Below the pieces are notes generated by a model that saw only the letters and a program-made list of their open reading frames with translations, had not been told where the DNA came from and searched no databases. From positions 1 to 7,376 of the forward strand of contig JAILIR010000064.1 of assembly GCA_024695185.1 (NCBI GenBank): 7,376 nucleotides of DNA. The letters run 5' to 3'. The stretch comes from a bacterium (GTDB lineage Bacteria > Bacillota_I > Bacilli_A > Acholeplasmatales > JAEDCM01). Positions 1-6,625 of the stretch are shown in pieces; position 1 is the first letter of the stretch, and every line of letters begins with the position of its first letter. Made by a program: the position numbers and the translations under genes.

Positions 1-1
1 A

Positions 2-67
2 AAATCCCTTGCTAAACTTGGAATGATTTCTAGAAACAAGGATGAATTCACAAGTAGTATAGAATAA
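2..67 (+). CDS. C-terminal end of an unidentified protein (partial)
   Basis: Reading frame 2 is open from the window edge to a TAA at 65-67 and encodes about 21 residues, including LAKLGMISRNKDEF and ending in SSIE. The other two forward frames close early, for example TAA at 13-15 in frame 1. An intrinsic terminator begins at this stop codon, which supports it as a true gene end. In many Firmicutes scpA and scpB lie upstream of rluB, but this tail does not look like the ScpB C-terminus I know, so I give no product. The fragment is too short to assign a family. Confidence 0.55.
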   Translation, partial: KSLAKLGMISRNKDEFTSSIE

Positions 68-94
68 AAGACACCTTTGTTGTGTCTTTTTTTT
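66..94 (+). terminator. Rho-independent terminator overlapping the upstream stop codon
   Basis: The arm AAAAGACAC (66-74) pairs perfectly with GTGTCTTTT (82-90) around a 7-base loop, and the T run continues to 94. The left arm starts at the second base of the TAA stop at 65-67, so the upstream gene ends inside its own terminator. The hairpin separates that gene from the membrane-protein gene. Confidence 0.9.
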
Positions 95-109
95 GATACT
101 TATTTACTG

Positions 110-115
110 TATAAT
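110..115 (+). promoter_or_regulatory. -10 box of the membrane-protein gene promoter
   Basis: A perfect TATAAT lies 22 bases upstream of the ATG at 137, preceded by TG at 108-109. The best -35-like word, TTGATA at 93-98, is only 11 bases away, which is too close for a normal sigma-A spacing. At the proper distance there is only the terminator's T run. The promoter is therefore judged from its -10 box alone. Confidence 0.5.
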
Positions 116-136
116 AAAAGCAAGGAGGATCGTTAT

Positions 137-988
137 ATGAAAAAATTAAGAATAGTAGTACTTTCACTATCAGCCTTTTCTCTTTTTTATTCTTTTTATT
201 GGCTGATTTATGGAGCTATTTATAAAAGCAAAACGGGCATAAGCTTTTCTAAATTCATTAGTAGCCCAATAGCTTCTAATATATTTGTTATATTATTTAT
301 GTTTCTAATTGTACTAGCTTGGTTTATATATCAGCTCAAGATAAGGACAGAATCAATTTCTAATGGTATTATGTTGATCGTATTTTTAGTATATTTAGGA
401 TTGTTCATATTAGGCGTTTTCCAAGTATATAATGACATGTCTATAACTGATGAATTTAAAGAATATTCCTTTGCTATTTTAGTATCAGAAGGCTTCTGGT
501 TAGCTATATCAGCGATACCTGTTTTACTACATTTTATCGCATCAGTTTCTACTGGTGGATATGATAATGTTTCTGAACCATATAACCTTTATGGCTTCTT
601 ATATACTATAATAGGCTTTGGATATATACCATGTATTTTATTCTTTGGACTAATCGCTAGTAGGTATAAATCTACACCATTACTAGATGTGTTTGCACTT
701 AATGATAATGGCTTAATTTACACATTTGTCATTTTATCATTTATTCTATGTGCAGGTTTAAAATTTAACCTAATAACAATAAATATTATTAATAATATAT
801 TCTATTTCACATTCATTATTTGGTGGATTGTTATAATGTCTAGATATAACACAATCAATGCTTACTTGTGTTCACTAAACTTAATAATGGTAATTCCAAT
901 GTTTGTCTTATCGATTTTCACCTTCTATTATTTCATGAAGGTTGATAGATTCTATAAAGGCCAAACAAAGAATTTCTTAAATGATTAA
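137..988 (+). CDS. Polytopic membrane protein of unknown function
   Basis: This is a 283-residue, strongly hydrophobic protein that I do not recognise. I chose the ATG at 137 because an AGGAGG-type site (123-129) lies 7 bases upstream. An in-frame ATG at 77 exists, but it falls inside the preceding terminator and ahead of the -10 box. Hydrophobic stretches suggest about eight helices, near residues 5-29, 43-66, 77-97, 112-136, 151-174, 191-209, 213-236 and 243-266. The N-terminus MKKLR and the last 17 residues, which are rich in K and R, are probably cytoplasmic. The longest loop, around residues 137-150, is polar. There is no Walker, catalytic or transporter signature. The protein is rich in Ile, Phe and Tyr and has few charges within the helices, apart from an acidic stretch at 105-109. 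The gene stands alone between two terminators, so position gives no clue to its job. A transporter-like or integral-membrane accessory role is only a guess. Confidence 0.85.
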   Translation: MKKLRIVVLSLSAFSLFYSFYWLIYGAIYKSKTGISFSKFISSPIASNIFVILFMFLIVLAWFIYQLKIRTESISNGIMLIVFLVYLGLFILGVFQVYNDMSITDEFKEYSFAILVSEGFWLAISAIPVLLHFIASVSTGGYDNVSEPYNLYGFLYTIIGFGYIPCILFFGLIASRYKSTPLLDVFALNDNGLIYTFVILSFILCAGLKFNLITINIINNIFYFTFIIWWIVIMSRYNTINAYLCSLNLIMVIPMFVLSIFTFYYFMKVDRFYKGQTKNFLND

Positions 989-990
989 TT

Positions 991-1012
991 AAGCACAGCA
1001 ATGTGCTTTTTT
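991..1012 (+). terminator. Rho-independent terminator after the membrane-protein gene
   Basis: AAGCACA (991-997) pairs with TGTGCTT (1002-1008) around the GNRA-type tetraloop GCAA, and T residues run from 1007 to 1012. It starts 2 bases after the TAA at 986-988, so the membrane-protein gene is transcribed separately from the rluB operon. Confidence 0.88.
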
Positions 1013-1023
1013 AATTCTCTATC

Positions 1024-1052
1024 TTTTAAAATAATATTATATATGATATAAT
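1024..1052 (+). promoter_or_regulatory. Extended -10 promoter of the rluB-gpsA operon
   Basis: TATAAT at 1047-1052 is preceded by TGA at 1044-1046, giving the TGnTATAAT extended -10 form. A weak -35 candidate, TTTTAA at 1024-1029, sits 17 bases upstream, as is common when the -10 is extended. It is placed between the terminator at 991-1012 and the rluB ATG at 1077, and would give a short leader of roughly 15-20 bases. A 10-base inverted repeat covers the -10 box. Confidence 0.65.
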
Positions 1053-1055
1053 ATT
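1033..1055. repeat. AT-only inverted repeat over the rluB promoter -10 box
   Basis: AATATTATAT (1033-1042) and ATATAATATT (1046-1055) are perfect reverse complements separated by ATG. The right arm contains the -10 TATAAT. It could be an operator, but with no G or C in the arms it could also be chance in AT-rich DNA. Confidence 0.4.
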
Positions 1056-1076
1056 TAGAGATTATAAGGTGATTTT

Positions 1077-1796
1077 ATGGAAAGACTTCAAAAGTATCTA
1101 GCCTCTTGTGGTGTTGCTTCTAGAAGAAAATCAGAAGAACTCATTAAAGAAGGCGCAGTTAGTGTTAATGATGTTATTGTCACTGAACTTGGAACTCAAG
1201 TTGGTAATAATGATGTTGTTAAAGTTAATGGTGTAGTTATATCAAGAGAAGAAAAAGTTTATTATGTTTTAAACAAACCAGTAGGATATATTACATCAGT
1301 TAAGGATGAACTTAATAGACCAACAATATTAGATCTATTTGAAGAAAAAGATAGACGAAATAGAATCTATCCTGTTGGAAGACTAGACTTTGATACTGCT
1401 GGAGTATTATTAGTAACTAATGATGGAGAGTTTTCCAACAAACTAATGAAAGCAAATTTTGAAGTTGAGAAAGAGTATGTTGCTAGAGTTGAAGGAATAG
1501 TTACTAAGCTAGAGATACTTGATTTAAAAAAAGGAGTTACCTTAAAAACAGGCTATGCAACTAAGCCATGTAAAGCAAGAAAGGTTAGTATAGATAGAAA
1601 GAATAATTCTACACTTCTAAACATCATAATTCATGAAGGGAAGAATCATCAAGTTCGTCTTATGTGTGAAGCTATAGGACATAAAGTAAAAAAACTTACA
1701 AGAGTTAGAGTAGGAAGTATTACACTAGATGATATTCCAAGAGGATGTTATAGGAGATTAAAAATACATGAAGTAAAGGAATTAATGGGAAGGTGA
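1077..1796 (+). CDS. rluB: 23S rRNA pseudouridine synthase, RluB type
   Basis: The enzyme isomerises a uridine in 23S rRNA to pseudouridine; the RluB/YpuL family targets the position equivalent to E. coli U2605. Residues 1-48 form an S4 RNA-binding domain (ERLQKYLASCGVASRRKSEELI). The RsuA/RluB catalytic domain follows from about residue 62. Its motif GRLDFDTAGVLLVTNDGE (101-118) contains the expected catalytic aspartate D104, and the family C-terminal motif HEGKNHQVRLMCEAIGH is at 186-202. At 239 residues it has normal full length. The start is supported by AAGGTGA (1066-1072) 4 bases upstream. The stop is TGA, which shows that TGA is not a sense codon here. It is the first gene of the operon, and cmk starts 4 bases after its stop. 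RluE and RsuA are close relatives, but the position before cmk favours RluB. Confidence 0.93.
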   Translation: MERLQKYLASCGVASRRKSEELIKEGAVSVNDVIVTELGTQVGNNDVVKVNGVVISREEKVYYVLNKPVGYITSVKDELNRPTILDLFEEKDRRNRIYPVGRLDFDTAGVLLVTNDGEFSNKLMKANFEVEKEYVARVEGIVTKLEILDLKKGVTLKTGYATKPCKARKVSIDRKNNSTLLNIIIHEGKNHQVRLMCEAIGHKVKKLTRVRVGSITLDDIPRGCYRRLKIHEVKELMGR

Positions 1797-1800
1797 GATT

Positions 1801-2445
1801 ATGAATTTTACAGTAGCAATTGATGGACCTGCAGGTTCTGGAAAATCAACTATCGCCAAAATAGTATGCAAAGAACTAGGTTTTACACATATAGATACAG
1901 GAGCAATGTATAGAGCAGTTGGCTTATTTGCTCTTAATAAAGGTGTTGATATTTGCAACGAAGAAAAGATAAACGCTATTTTAGATGATATAGAAATCAA
2001 ATATGTCGAGGGAAAGATTTATCTAAATGGTAAAGATGTTTCAGGAATGATTAGGACACCTGAAGTATCAAATGCTGCTAGTAGAGTATCAAGCTACAAA
2101 TTAGTTAGAGAAAAACTAGTTTACTTACAACAAAAAGCAAGTGAAAATGGAATGTATATTCTAGATGGTAGAGATATTGGATATAAGGTTTTACCTAATG
2201 CCAACCTTAAAGTATTCTTAACAGCATCTATTGATTGTAGAGCCGAAAGAAGATTTAAAGAACTACCAAATGCTAATTTAGAAGAAATAAAAGAACAAAT
2301 CAAAATTAGAGATTATAATGACTCAACAAGAAAAGAATCACCACTTAAACAAGCTGATGATGCTATTTTAGTAGACACAACTGAAATGACTATAGAACAA
2401 GTTTCAGAAAAAATAATTTCACTTATCAAAGAGAGGATGTGCTAA
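1801..2445 (+). CDS. cmk: Cytidylate kinase (CMP kinase)
   Basis: It phosphorylates CMP and dCMP to the diphosphates with ATP in the cytosol, salvaging nucleotides and the CMP released by phospholipid synthesis. At 214 residues it is slightly shorter than typical bacterial Cmk. The P-loop GPAGSGKST is at 9-17. The CMP-kinase signature DTGAMYRA is at 32-39, the substrate-binding segment IRTPEVSNAAS at 84-94, DGRDIG at 122-127, and the lid and C-terminal motif RDYNDSTRKESPL at 170-182. After DGRDIG this protein has YKVLPNA, where many relatives have a small residue followed by V, as in TVVLPDA. This is not expected to abolish activity. Its ribosome binding site, AAGGTGAG (1790-1797), lies in the end of rluB, which suggests translational coupling. 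Pairing with an S1 gene directly downstream is a widely conserved arrangement. Confidence 0.96.
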   Translation: MNFTVAIDGPAGSGKSTIAKIVCKELGFTHIDTGAMYRAVGLFALNKGVDICNEEKINAILDDIEIKYVEGKIYLNGKDVSGMIRTPEVSNAASRVSSYKLVREKLVYLQQKASENGMYILDGRDIGYKVLPNANLKVFLTASIDCRAERRFKELPNANLEEIKEQIKIRDYNDSTRKESPLKQADDAILVDTTEMTIEQVSEKIISLIKERMC

Positions 2446-2448
2446 TAT

Positions 2449-3858
2449 ATGAGCGAAAACATTACAATGGCTGAATTACTTGCAGCTGAAGAAAACCACA
2501 AACCTAAAAGAGGAGAAATAGTTAAAGCAACTGTTGAACTAATAAGAGATAATCAAGTTGTCCTTGCTGTTCCAGGCTATGCAGGATATGATGCATATAT
2601 GTTTAATGATCAATATTCTGATAATCCAGATGATATTAAGGAACTTAAAAAAGGCGATGTAATCGATGTTTCTATTTCAAGAATAAATGAAACAGAAGAT
2701 TCAATGAGCATTTTTGTATCTAGACTACCACTTTTAAGAAAGAAGAATCAAGAATTATTACTTGATGCATATAACAACAAAGCTACTATTAATGTTAATG
2801 TAACAAAGGTAGTTAATAAGGGTGTAGTTGCTGAATATGCAGGATGCGAAATCTTCATTCCTGAATCATTACTATCAATTGGTGAAAAGGTAAATCTAAA
2901 TAACTTTATCGGTAGATCAATTGATGTTAAGGTTGTTGAAAAGAAAACAGATCCTAAAGGAAGAGAAAAATATGTTGCATCTCATAAAGCAATCTTACTT
3001 GGTGAAATGCAAGAAAAGAGAAAAGAAGAAATCGAAGGAATTAATGTTGGAGATACTGTAAAAGGTACTGTTTTAAAGTTTGAACCTTATGGTGTATTAA
3101 TGCAAATTGGTTTAGCTAGAGGAATTATGAAGTATAACCAAGTATCACACTTCAAAGAAGAAAGAGCTGAAAAGGTATTAGCTATTGGTGATGAAGTAGC
3201 TGTTAAGGTTATTGCTAAAGAAGGAAATAAAATTGATTTATCTAGAAAAGCTTTAATTCCATCTCCATACAAAGTATATACTGCTAAAAATAAAGTATCT
3301 GATACTGTAAAAGGTAAAGTAACACAAAAGATTGCCGCTGGATTAATTATGGAATTAGACAAGGGTGTATCAGGCTTATTACATAAGAGTGAATTCTCTT
3401 GGAATCCAAATGATAATCTAGATATGTGCGTTAAAATCGGTGATGAATTAGAAGTTAAAATTATCAAAACTGATGATGAAAAAGAACGTATTTCTTTAAG
3501 TAGAAAATTATTAATAGATAATCCATGGAAAAATGTTGATTGCAAAAAAGGTGATGTAATTGATGTTAAAGTAGTTGAAGTATCTTCAAAAGGCTTAGTA
3601 GTAACTGCTTGTGGCGTTGATGTTACAATCGCACCTAATGATTGCTTAATTGAAAAAGGAAAGCTAGAAGATTTCTATGCAAAAGATGATACAGAAAAAG
3701 CAAAAGTAATCGATGTAAATAAAGAAAAATGGATTTTAAAGTTAAGTATCAAGGTTTTAAAACTTGCTGAACAACAAAAAGAATTTGAAAAATATAGAAA
3801 CGAAAATGATGAAAAAGATGCCACAATAGGAGATATTGTTGGAAAAATAGAAGAGTAG
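2449..3858 (+). CDS. rpsA: S1 RNA-binding-domain protein, ribosomal protein S1-like
   Basis: The protein is expected to bind single-stranded mRNA and to act at the 30S ribosome or in RNA metabolism. I count five S1-type OB folds in 469 residues. Repeat 1 (about 20-92) and repeat 5 (about 366-434) are divergent, repeat 2 (about 108-182) is intermediate and keeps the F-I-P-E-S strand, and repeats 3 (198-268) and 4 (284-353) are canonical, with KGTVLKFEPYGVLM and KGKVTQKIAAGLIMELDKGVSGLLHKSEF. Repeat 4 ends with the usual NPW (358-360). The C-terminal tail, 440-469, is charged and probably extended. B. subtilis YpfD is about 380 residues with four repeats and E. coli S1 has six, so this form is intermediate. 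The start lies 3 bases after the cmk stop, and AGAGG (2432-2436) is 12 bases upstream, slightly far. In Firmicutes, members of this family are not always true ribosomal subunits, so the rpsA name describes the family and not a proven role. Confidence 0.88.
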   Translation: MSENITMAELLAAEENHKPKRGEIVKATVELIRDNQVVLAVPGYAGYDAYMFNDQYSDNPDDIKELKKGDVIDVSISRINETEDSMSIFVSRLPLLRKKNQELLLDAYNNKATINVNVTKVVNKGVVAEYAGCEIFIPESLLSIGEKVNLNNFIGRSIDVKVVEKKTDPKGREKYVASHKAILLGEMQEKRKEEIEGINVGDTVKGTVLKFEPYGVLMQIGLARGIMKYNQVSHFKEERAEKVLAIGDEVAVKVIAKEGNKIDLSRKALIPSPYKVYTAKNKVSDTVKGKVTQKIAAGLIMELDKGVSGLLHKSEFSWNPNDNLDMCVKIGDELEVKIIKTDDEKERISLSRKLLIDNPWKNVDCKKGDVIDVKVVEVSSKGLVVTACGVDVTIAPNDCLIEKGKLEDFYAKDDTEKAKVIDVNKEKWILKLSIKVLKLAEQQKEFEKYRNENDEKDATIGDIVGKIEE

Positions 3859-3867
3859 GTGTTTATT

Positions 3868-5175
3868 ATGCCTGTAAAGGTAGCAATAGTTGGAAGAGCC
3901 AATGTCGGCAAATCAACACTATTTAATAGAATAATTGGCGAGAGACTTTCCATCACTGATGACCAACCAGGCGTAACAAGAGATAGAATCTATGGAAGAG
4001 CTAATTGGCTTGGAAAAGATTTTTCCTTAATTGATACTGGTGGTATCGAAATAAAGGATGCTCCATTTCTAACAGAAATAAGAGCTCAAGCCGAAATAGC
4101 TATTAATGAAGCTGATATAGTCGTATTCTTAACTGATTGCCGTAATGGTGTAACAGTTGAAGATGAAGAAGTAGCTAAAATATTATATAAATCAAAAAAA
4201 CCAGTCATACTTGCTGTAAATAAGGTTGATGATGCTAAATATATGGATATGCTATATGAATTCTATGCCCTAGGCTTTGGTGATCCTATTGGTGTATCTA
4301 GTGCTCATGGTATTGGTGTAGGAGACTTATTAGATAAGATTATATCTTATTTTCCTAAAGAAACTGATGCTGATTATCCAGAAGGCACAATTAAATTCTG
4401 TTTAATAGGTTGCCCTAACGTTGGTAAATCAAGCTTAGCTAATACTTTAATTGGAAACAATAGAAGTATAGTATCAAATATTGCTGGTACAACAAGAGAT
4501 TCAATTGATACTGTTTTTAAAAAAGATGGTGTTGACTATGTTGTCATAGATACAGCTGGTATTAGAAAAAGAGGAAAGGTATACGAAAATACCGAAAAAT
4601 ATAGTGTTTTACGTGCTATTTCCGCTGTTGAAAGAAGTAATGTTGTTTTATTTTTACTAGATGCTGAAAAAGGAATTATTGAACAAGATGCCCATGTAGC
4701 TTCATATATTGAAGAGTATGGTAGAGCAGGAGTAATTGTTGTCAATAAATGGGATGCTATAGAAAAAGATAACAATACAATGAATAAATGGATTGATAAT
4801 ATTAGAGAAACCTTTAAGTTCTTAAGGTTTGCTCCAATATGCTTTATATCTGCTAAAGATAATAAAAGAGTACAAACTCTATTCCCTGAAATTAAAAGGG
4901 CATATGAGAATCATAATAAGAGATTATCAACAAGCGTATTAAATGATTGCCTTGCTGAAGCTGTGGCTATGAATCCACCACAAATATATAACAAGGGTAA
5001 AGCAAGATTTTATTATGCAACTCAAATGGGTGTAGAGCCACCTACATTTATCATATTTGTAAATGACACAGAATATGTTCATTTCTCATATGTTAGATAT
5101 TTAGAAAACTGCTTTAGGGAGGCCTTTGATTTTACAGGCACACCAATAAAACTATTCTTAAGAAAGAGGGATTAA
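3868..5175 (+). CDS. der: Ribosome assembly GTPase Der (EngA)
   Basis: Der is a double GTPase that helps mature the 50S subunit. I chose ATG 3868 over an in-frame GTG at 3859, because TAGGTG (3856-3861) lies 6 bases before the ATG and the product then begins MPVKVAIVG, as Der normally does. The length of 435 residues matches the B. subtilis protein. G domain 1 has the P-loop GRANVGKST (9-17), DTGG (56-59) and NKVD (118-121). G domain 2 has GCPNVGKSS (181-189), TTRD (208-211), DTAG (228-231), NKWD (293-296) and SAK (328-330). A KH-like domain fills about 352-435. The first P-loop reads GRAN, where most family members have GRPN. The gene lies between the S1 gene and gpsA in one operon and starts 9 bases after the S1 stop. 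Confidence 0.97.
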   Translation: MPVKVAIVGRANVGKSTLFNRIIGERLSITDDQPGVTRDRIYGRANWLGKDFSLIDTGGIEIKDAPFLTEIRAQAEIAINEADIVVFLTDCRNGVTVEDEEVAKILYKSKKPVILAVNKVDDAKYMDMLYEFYALGFGDPIGVSSAHGIGVGDLLDKIISYFPKETDADYPEGTIKFCLIGCPNVGKSSLANTLIGNNRSIVSNIAGTTRDSIDTVFKKDGVDYVVIDTAGIRKRGKVYENTEKYSVLRAISAVERSNVVLFLLDAEKGIIEQDAHVASYIEEYGRAGVIVVNKWDAIEKDNNTMNKWIDNIRETFKFLRFAPICFISAKDNKRVQTLFPEIKRAYENHNKRLSTSVLNDCLAEAVAMNPPQIYNKGKARFYYATQMGVEPPTFIIFVNDTEYVHFSYVRYLENCFREAFDFTGTPIKLFLRKRD

Positions 5176-5177
5176 TT

Positions 5178-6167
5178 ATGAATGTTTCAGTCTTAGGTGC
5201 TGGTGCATGGGGAATTACTATTGCACAAGCTTTAGCTGATAATAAGCACAACGTAGCTATATATGATGTCAATAAAGACTTTATTGACTCAATCAACAAT
5301 GGAACTCATCCATTCTTTACAGAAAATAAAATTGAAAATATCAAAGGCTTATATACATTAAAAGAAGCTCTAGATTTCGCCAATTATATTGTTATTTGCG
5401 TACCAACAAAATATACTAGAGGTCTATTAAAAGAAGTTAATACTTTACTAACTAACGAAAAAGTATTTATTAATGTATCTAAGGGTATTGAACCAGACAC
5501 ATCTAAATGTGTTAGAGAAATTGTATATGATGAAATTGATAAGAAATATATTAGAGGGTATGCCTCTTTATCAGGACCAAGTCATGCTGAAGAATTAATT
5601 CAAAGAAAGCTTACTTTACTTGTAAGTGCATCAGAAAATAAAGAGATTGCCAAAGAAGTACAATTACTATTTGCTAATGGTGAATATTTAAGAGTATATA
5701 CATCTAGTGATGTAATCGGCTGTGAAATTGGTGGAGCAATTAAAAATGCTATTGCCATTGTTAGTGGTGTTTTAACAGGTGTAGGCCTTGGTGAAAATGC
5801 TAGAGCAGCATTAATCAGTAGAGGTATACTTGAAATTGAACGTGTTGTGGTTGCTATGGGCGGTAAAAAAGAAACAGCTTATGGACTAACAGGCATGGGC
5901 GATTTAATTGTTACAGCATCAAGCTATAATTCAAGAAACTTCAAGGCTGGTATTGCTATTGGAAAAGGTGAATCAGCTGCTGATGCTGAAAAGAATTCCG
6001 TTCAAACAGTTGAAGGAATTAGAGCAATCGAAGCTGCATATCAAATTGGGAAGAAGCATAATATTGAGCTTCCAATCATAAATGCTGCTTATTCTGTAGT
6101 TTATGAAAATGTAGATCCTATCAAAGCTATCAAAGGAGTTTTATCTAGAGAATTAAAGGCAGAATAA
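5178..6167 (+). CDS. gpsA: NAD(P)-dependent glycerol-3-phosphate dehydrogenase
   Basis: This cytosolic enzyme reduces dihydroxyacetone phosphate to sn-glycerol 3-phosphate, the backbone for phospholipid and lipoteichoic acid synthesis. It has 329 residues, the usual length. The N-terminal Rossmann fold has GAGAWG at 7-12. SKGIEPDT (101-108) and LSGPSHAEEL (131-140) are family signatures. The catalytic lysine is probably K189 in GGAIKNAIAI (185-194). GLTGMGDLIVTASSYNSRN (236-254) is the conserved substrate-domain motif, and VTAS replaces the more common VTCT there. AGAGGG (5165-5170) lies 7 bases before the ATG, which is 2 bases after the der stop. It is the last gene of the packed operon. Confidence 0.97.
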   Translation: MNVSVLGAGAWGITIAQALADNKHNVAIYDVNKDFIDSINNGTHPFFTENKIENIKGLYTLKEALDFANYIVICVPTKYTRGLLKEVNTLLTNEKVFINVSKGIEPDTSKCVREIVYDEIDKKYIRGYASLSGPSHAEELIQRKLTLLVSASENKEIAKEVQLLFANGEYLRVYTSSDVIGCEIGGAIKNAIAIVSGVLTGVGLGENARAALISRGILEIERVVVAMGGKKETAYGLTGMGDLIVTASSYNSRNFKAGIAIGKGESAADAEKNSVQTVEGIRAIEAAYQIGKKHNIELPIINAAYSVVYENVDPIKAIKGVLSRELKAE

Positions 6168-6169
6168 AA

Positions 6170-6221
6170 AAGAATGATAAAAAAATGAGTAAATAACTAT
6201 ATTTTTTGCATTTTTATTCTT
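6170..6221 (+). terminator. Weak AT-only inverted repeat after gpsA, possible terminator
   Basis: AAGAAT (6170-6175) plus AAAAATG (6181-6187) on the left can pair with CATTTTTATTCTT (6209-6221) on the right, leaving GATAA unpaired or slipped and a loop of about 21 bases. The stem has hardly any G-C pairs, so it would be weak. It sits 2 bases after the gpsA stop and just before the hup promoter. It may attenuate rather than stop transcription, or it may be chance. Confidence 0.3.
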
Positions 6222-6234
6222 GAAAACGGTTTTA
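6220..6234 (+). promoter_or_regulatory. Candidate cre-like (CcpA/LacI-family) operator in the hup promoter
   Basis: TTGAAAACGGTTTTA fits the B. subtilis catabolite-responsive consensus WTGNAANCGNWNNCW at 14 of 15 positions; the only miss is the C near the end. It has the LacI-family layout of A/T arms (AAAAC and GTTTT) about a central CG. The site covers the -35 box, a position where binding would block RNA polymerase. No regulator gene is in the window, and the -35 sequence itself supplies part of the match. Confidence 0.35.
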
Positions 6235-6248
6235 TTTAATGATAAAAT
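6220..6248 (+). promoter_or_regulatory. Sigma-A-type promoter of hup
   Basis: TTGAAA (6220-6225) and TAAAAT (6243-6248) are separated by the optimal 17 bases. The expected start near 6255 gives a leader of about 30 bases containing the strong AGGAGGA site (6270-6276), 8 bases from the hup ATG. This is the best promoter in the window and suits an abundant protein. A cre-like site overlaps the -35 box, and a small dyad (TTTTAT 6230-6235 with ATAAAA 6242-6247) spans the spacer and the -10. Confidence 0.75.
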
Positions 6249-6284
6249 AAGGTTAGAATGATATAAAATAGGAGGAATTTAAGT

Positions 6285-6557
6285 ATGAATAAAGCTGAAT
6301 TAATTTCAATCGTTGCAGAAAAATCACCTGAAACTAAGAAAGTTACTGAAGAAATCATCAATTTATTTTTAGATGAAATTCAAGCAACTTTAAAAACTGG
6401 TGAAAAAGTTGTATTATCAGGATTTGGGACATTTGAGGTAAGAGATAGAGCTGCTCGTTCTGGATTAAACCCTCGTAATGGTGAAGTAATTGCTATTCCT
6501 GGACAAAAATCACCTGCATTTAAAGCTGGAAAACTTCTTAAAGAAGCAGTTAAGTAA
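6285..6557 (+). CDS. hup: DNA-binding protein HU
   Basis: HU is a small dimeric nucleoid protein that binds and bends DNA with little sequence specificity. The 90 residues cover the whole family length. It begins MNKAELISIVAEKS, the standard helical N-terminus. GFGTF (46-50) starts the signature running to 66, and the beta-arm tip has NPRNG (62-66) with the intercalating proline P63. The C-terminus, PAFKAGKLLKEAV (77-89), is typical. The ribosome binding site AGGAGGA is the strongest of the operonic genes, and the CDS uses CGT for two arginines where neighbours use mainly AGA; both fit high expression. It has its own promoter and terminator. In B. subtilis spoIVA lies between gpsA and hbs; here nothing does. 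Confidence 0.97.
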   Translation: MNKAELISIVAEKSPETKKVTEEIINLFLDEIQATLKTGEKVVLSGFGTFEVRDRAARSGLNPRNGEVIAIPGQKSPAFKAGKLLKEAVK

Positions 6558-6581
6558 TTAATTTTTTATAGTAACATATAT

Positions 6582-6608
6582 AAAAATGCCTAACCATAGG
6601 CATTTTTT
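6582..6608 (+). terminator. Rho-independent terminator after hup
   Basis: AAAAATGCCTA (6582-6592) pairs perfectly over 11 bases with TAGGCATTTTT (6597-6607) around the loop ACCA, with T residues from 6603 to 6608. The A run on the left also makes it usable in the reverse direction. Its right edge is only 17 bases from the next ATG. Confidence 0.9.
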
Positions 6609-6625
6609 AAGTGAGGAGGGAGAAA

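Noticed and set aside
93..98. TTGATA as the -35 box of the membrane-protein promoter
   Set aside because: It is only 11 bases from the TATAAT at 110-115, too short for sigma-A recognition.
77..136. Upstream in-frame ATG extending the membrane protein by 20 residues
   Set aside because: It lies inside the terminator hairpin and before the -10 box, has no ribosome binding site and adds a polar stretch before the natural MKKLR start.
3087..3545. 152-codon open frame on the minus strand inside the S1 gene
   Set aside because: It is antisense to a well-supported gene, shows low-complexity Ser/Leu/Ile/Phe composition and has no promoter or ribosome binding site; the other minus-strand frames are of the same kind.
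3859..3867. GTG start three codons upstream of the chosen der ATG
   Set aside because: It directly abuts the preceding stop and lacks a well-placed ribosome binding site, while the ATG at 3868 has one and yields the usual Der N-terminus.
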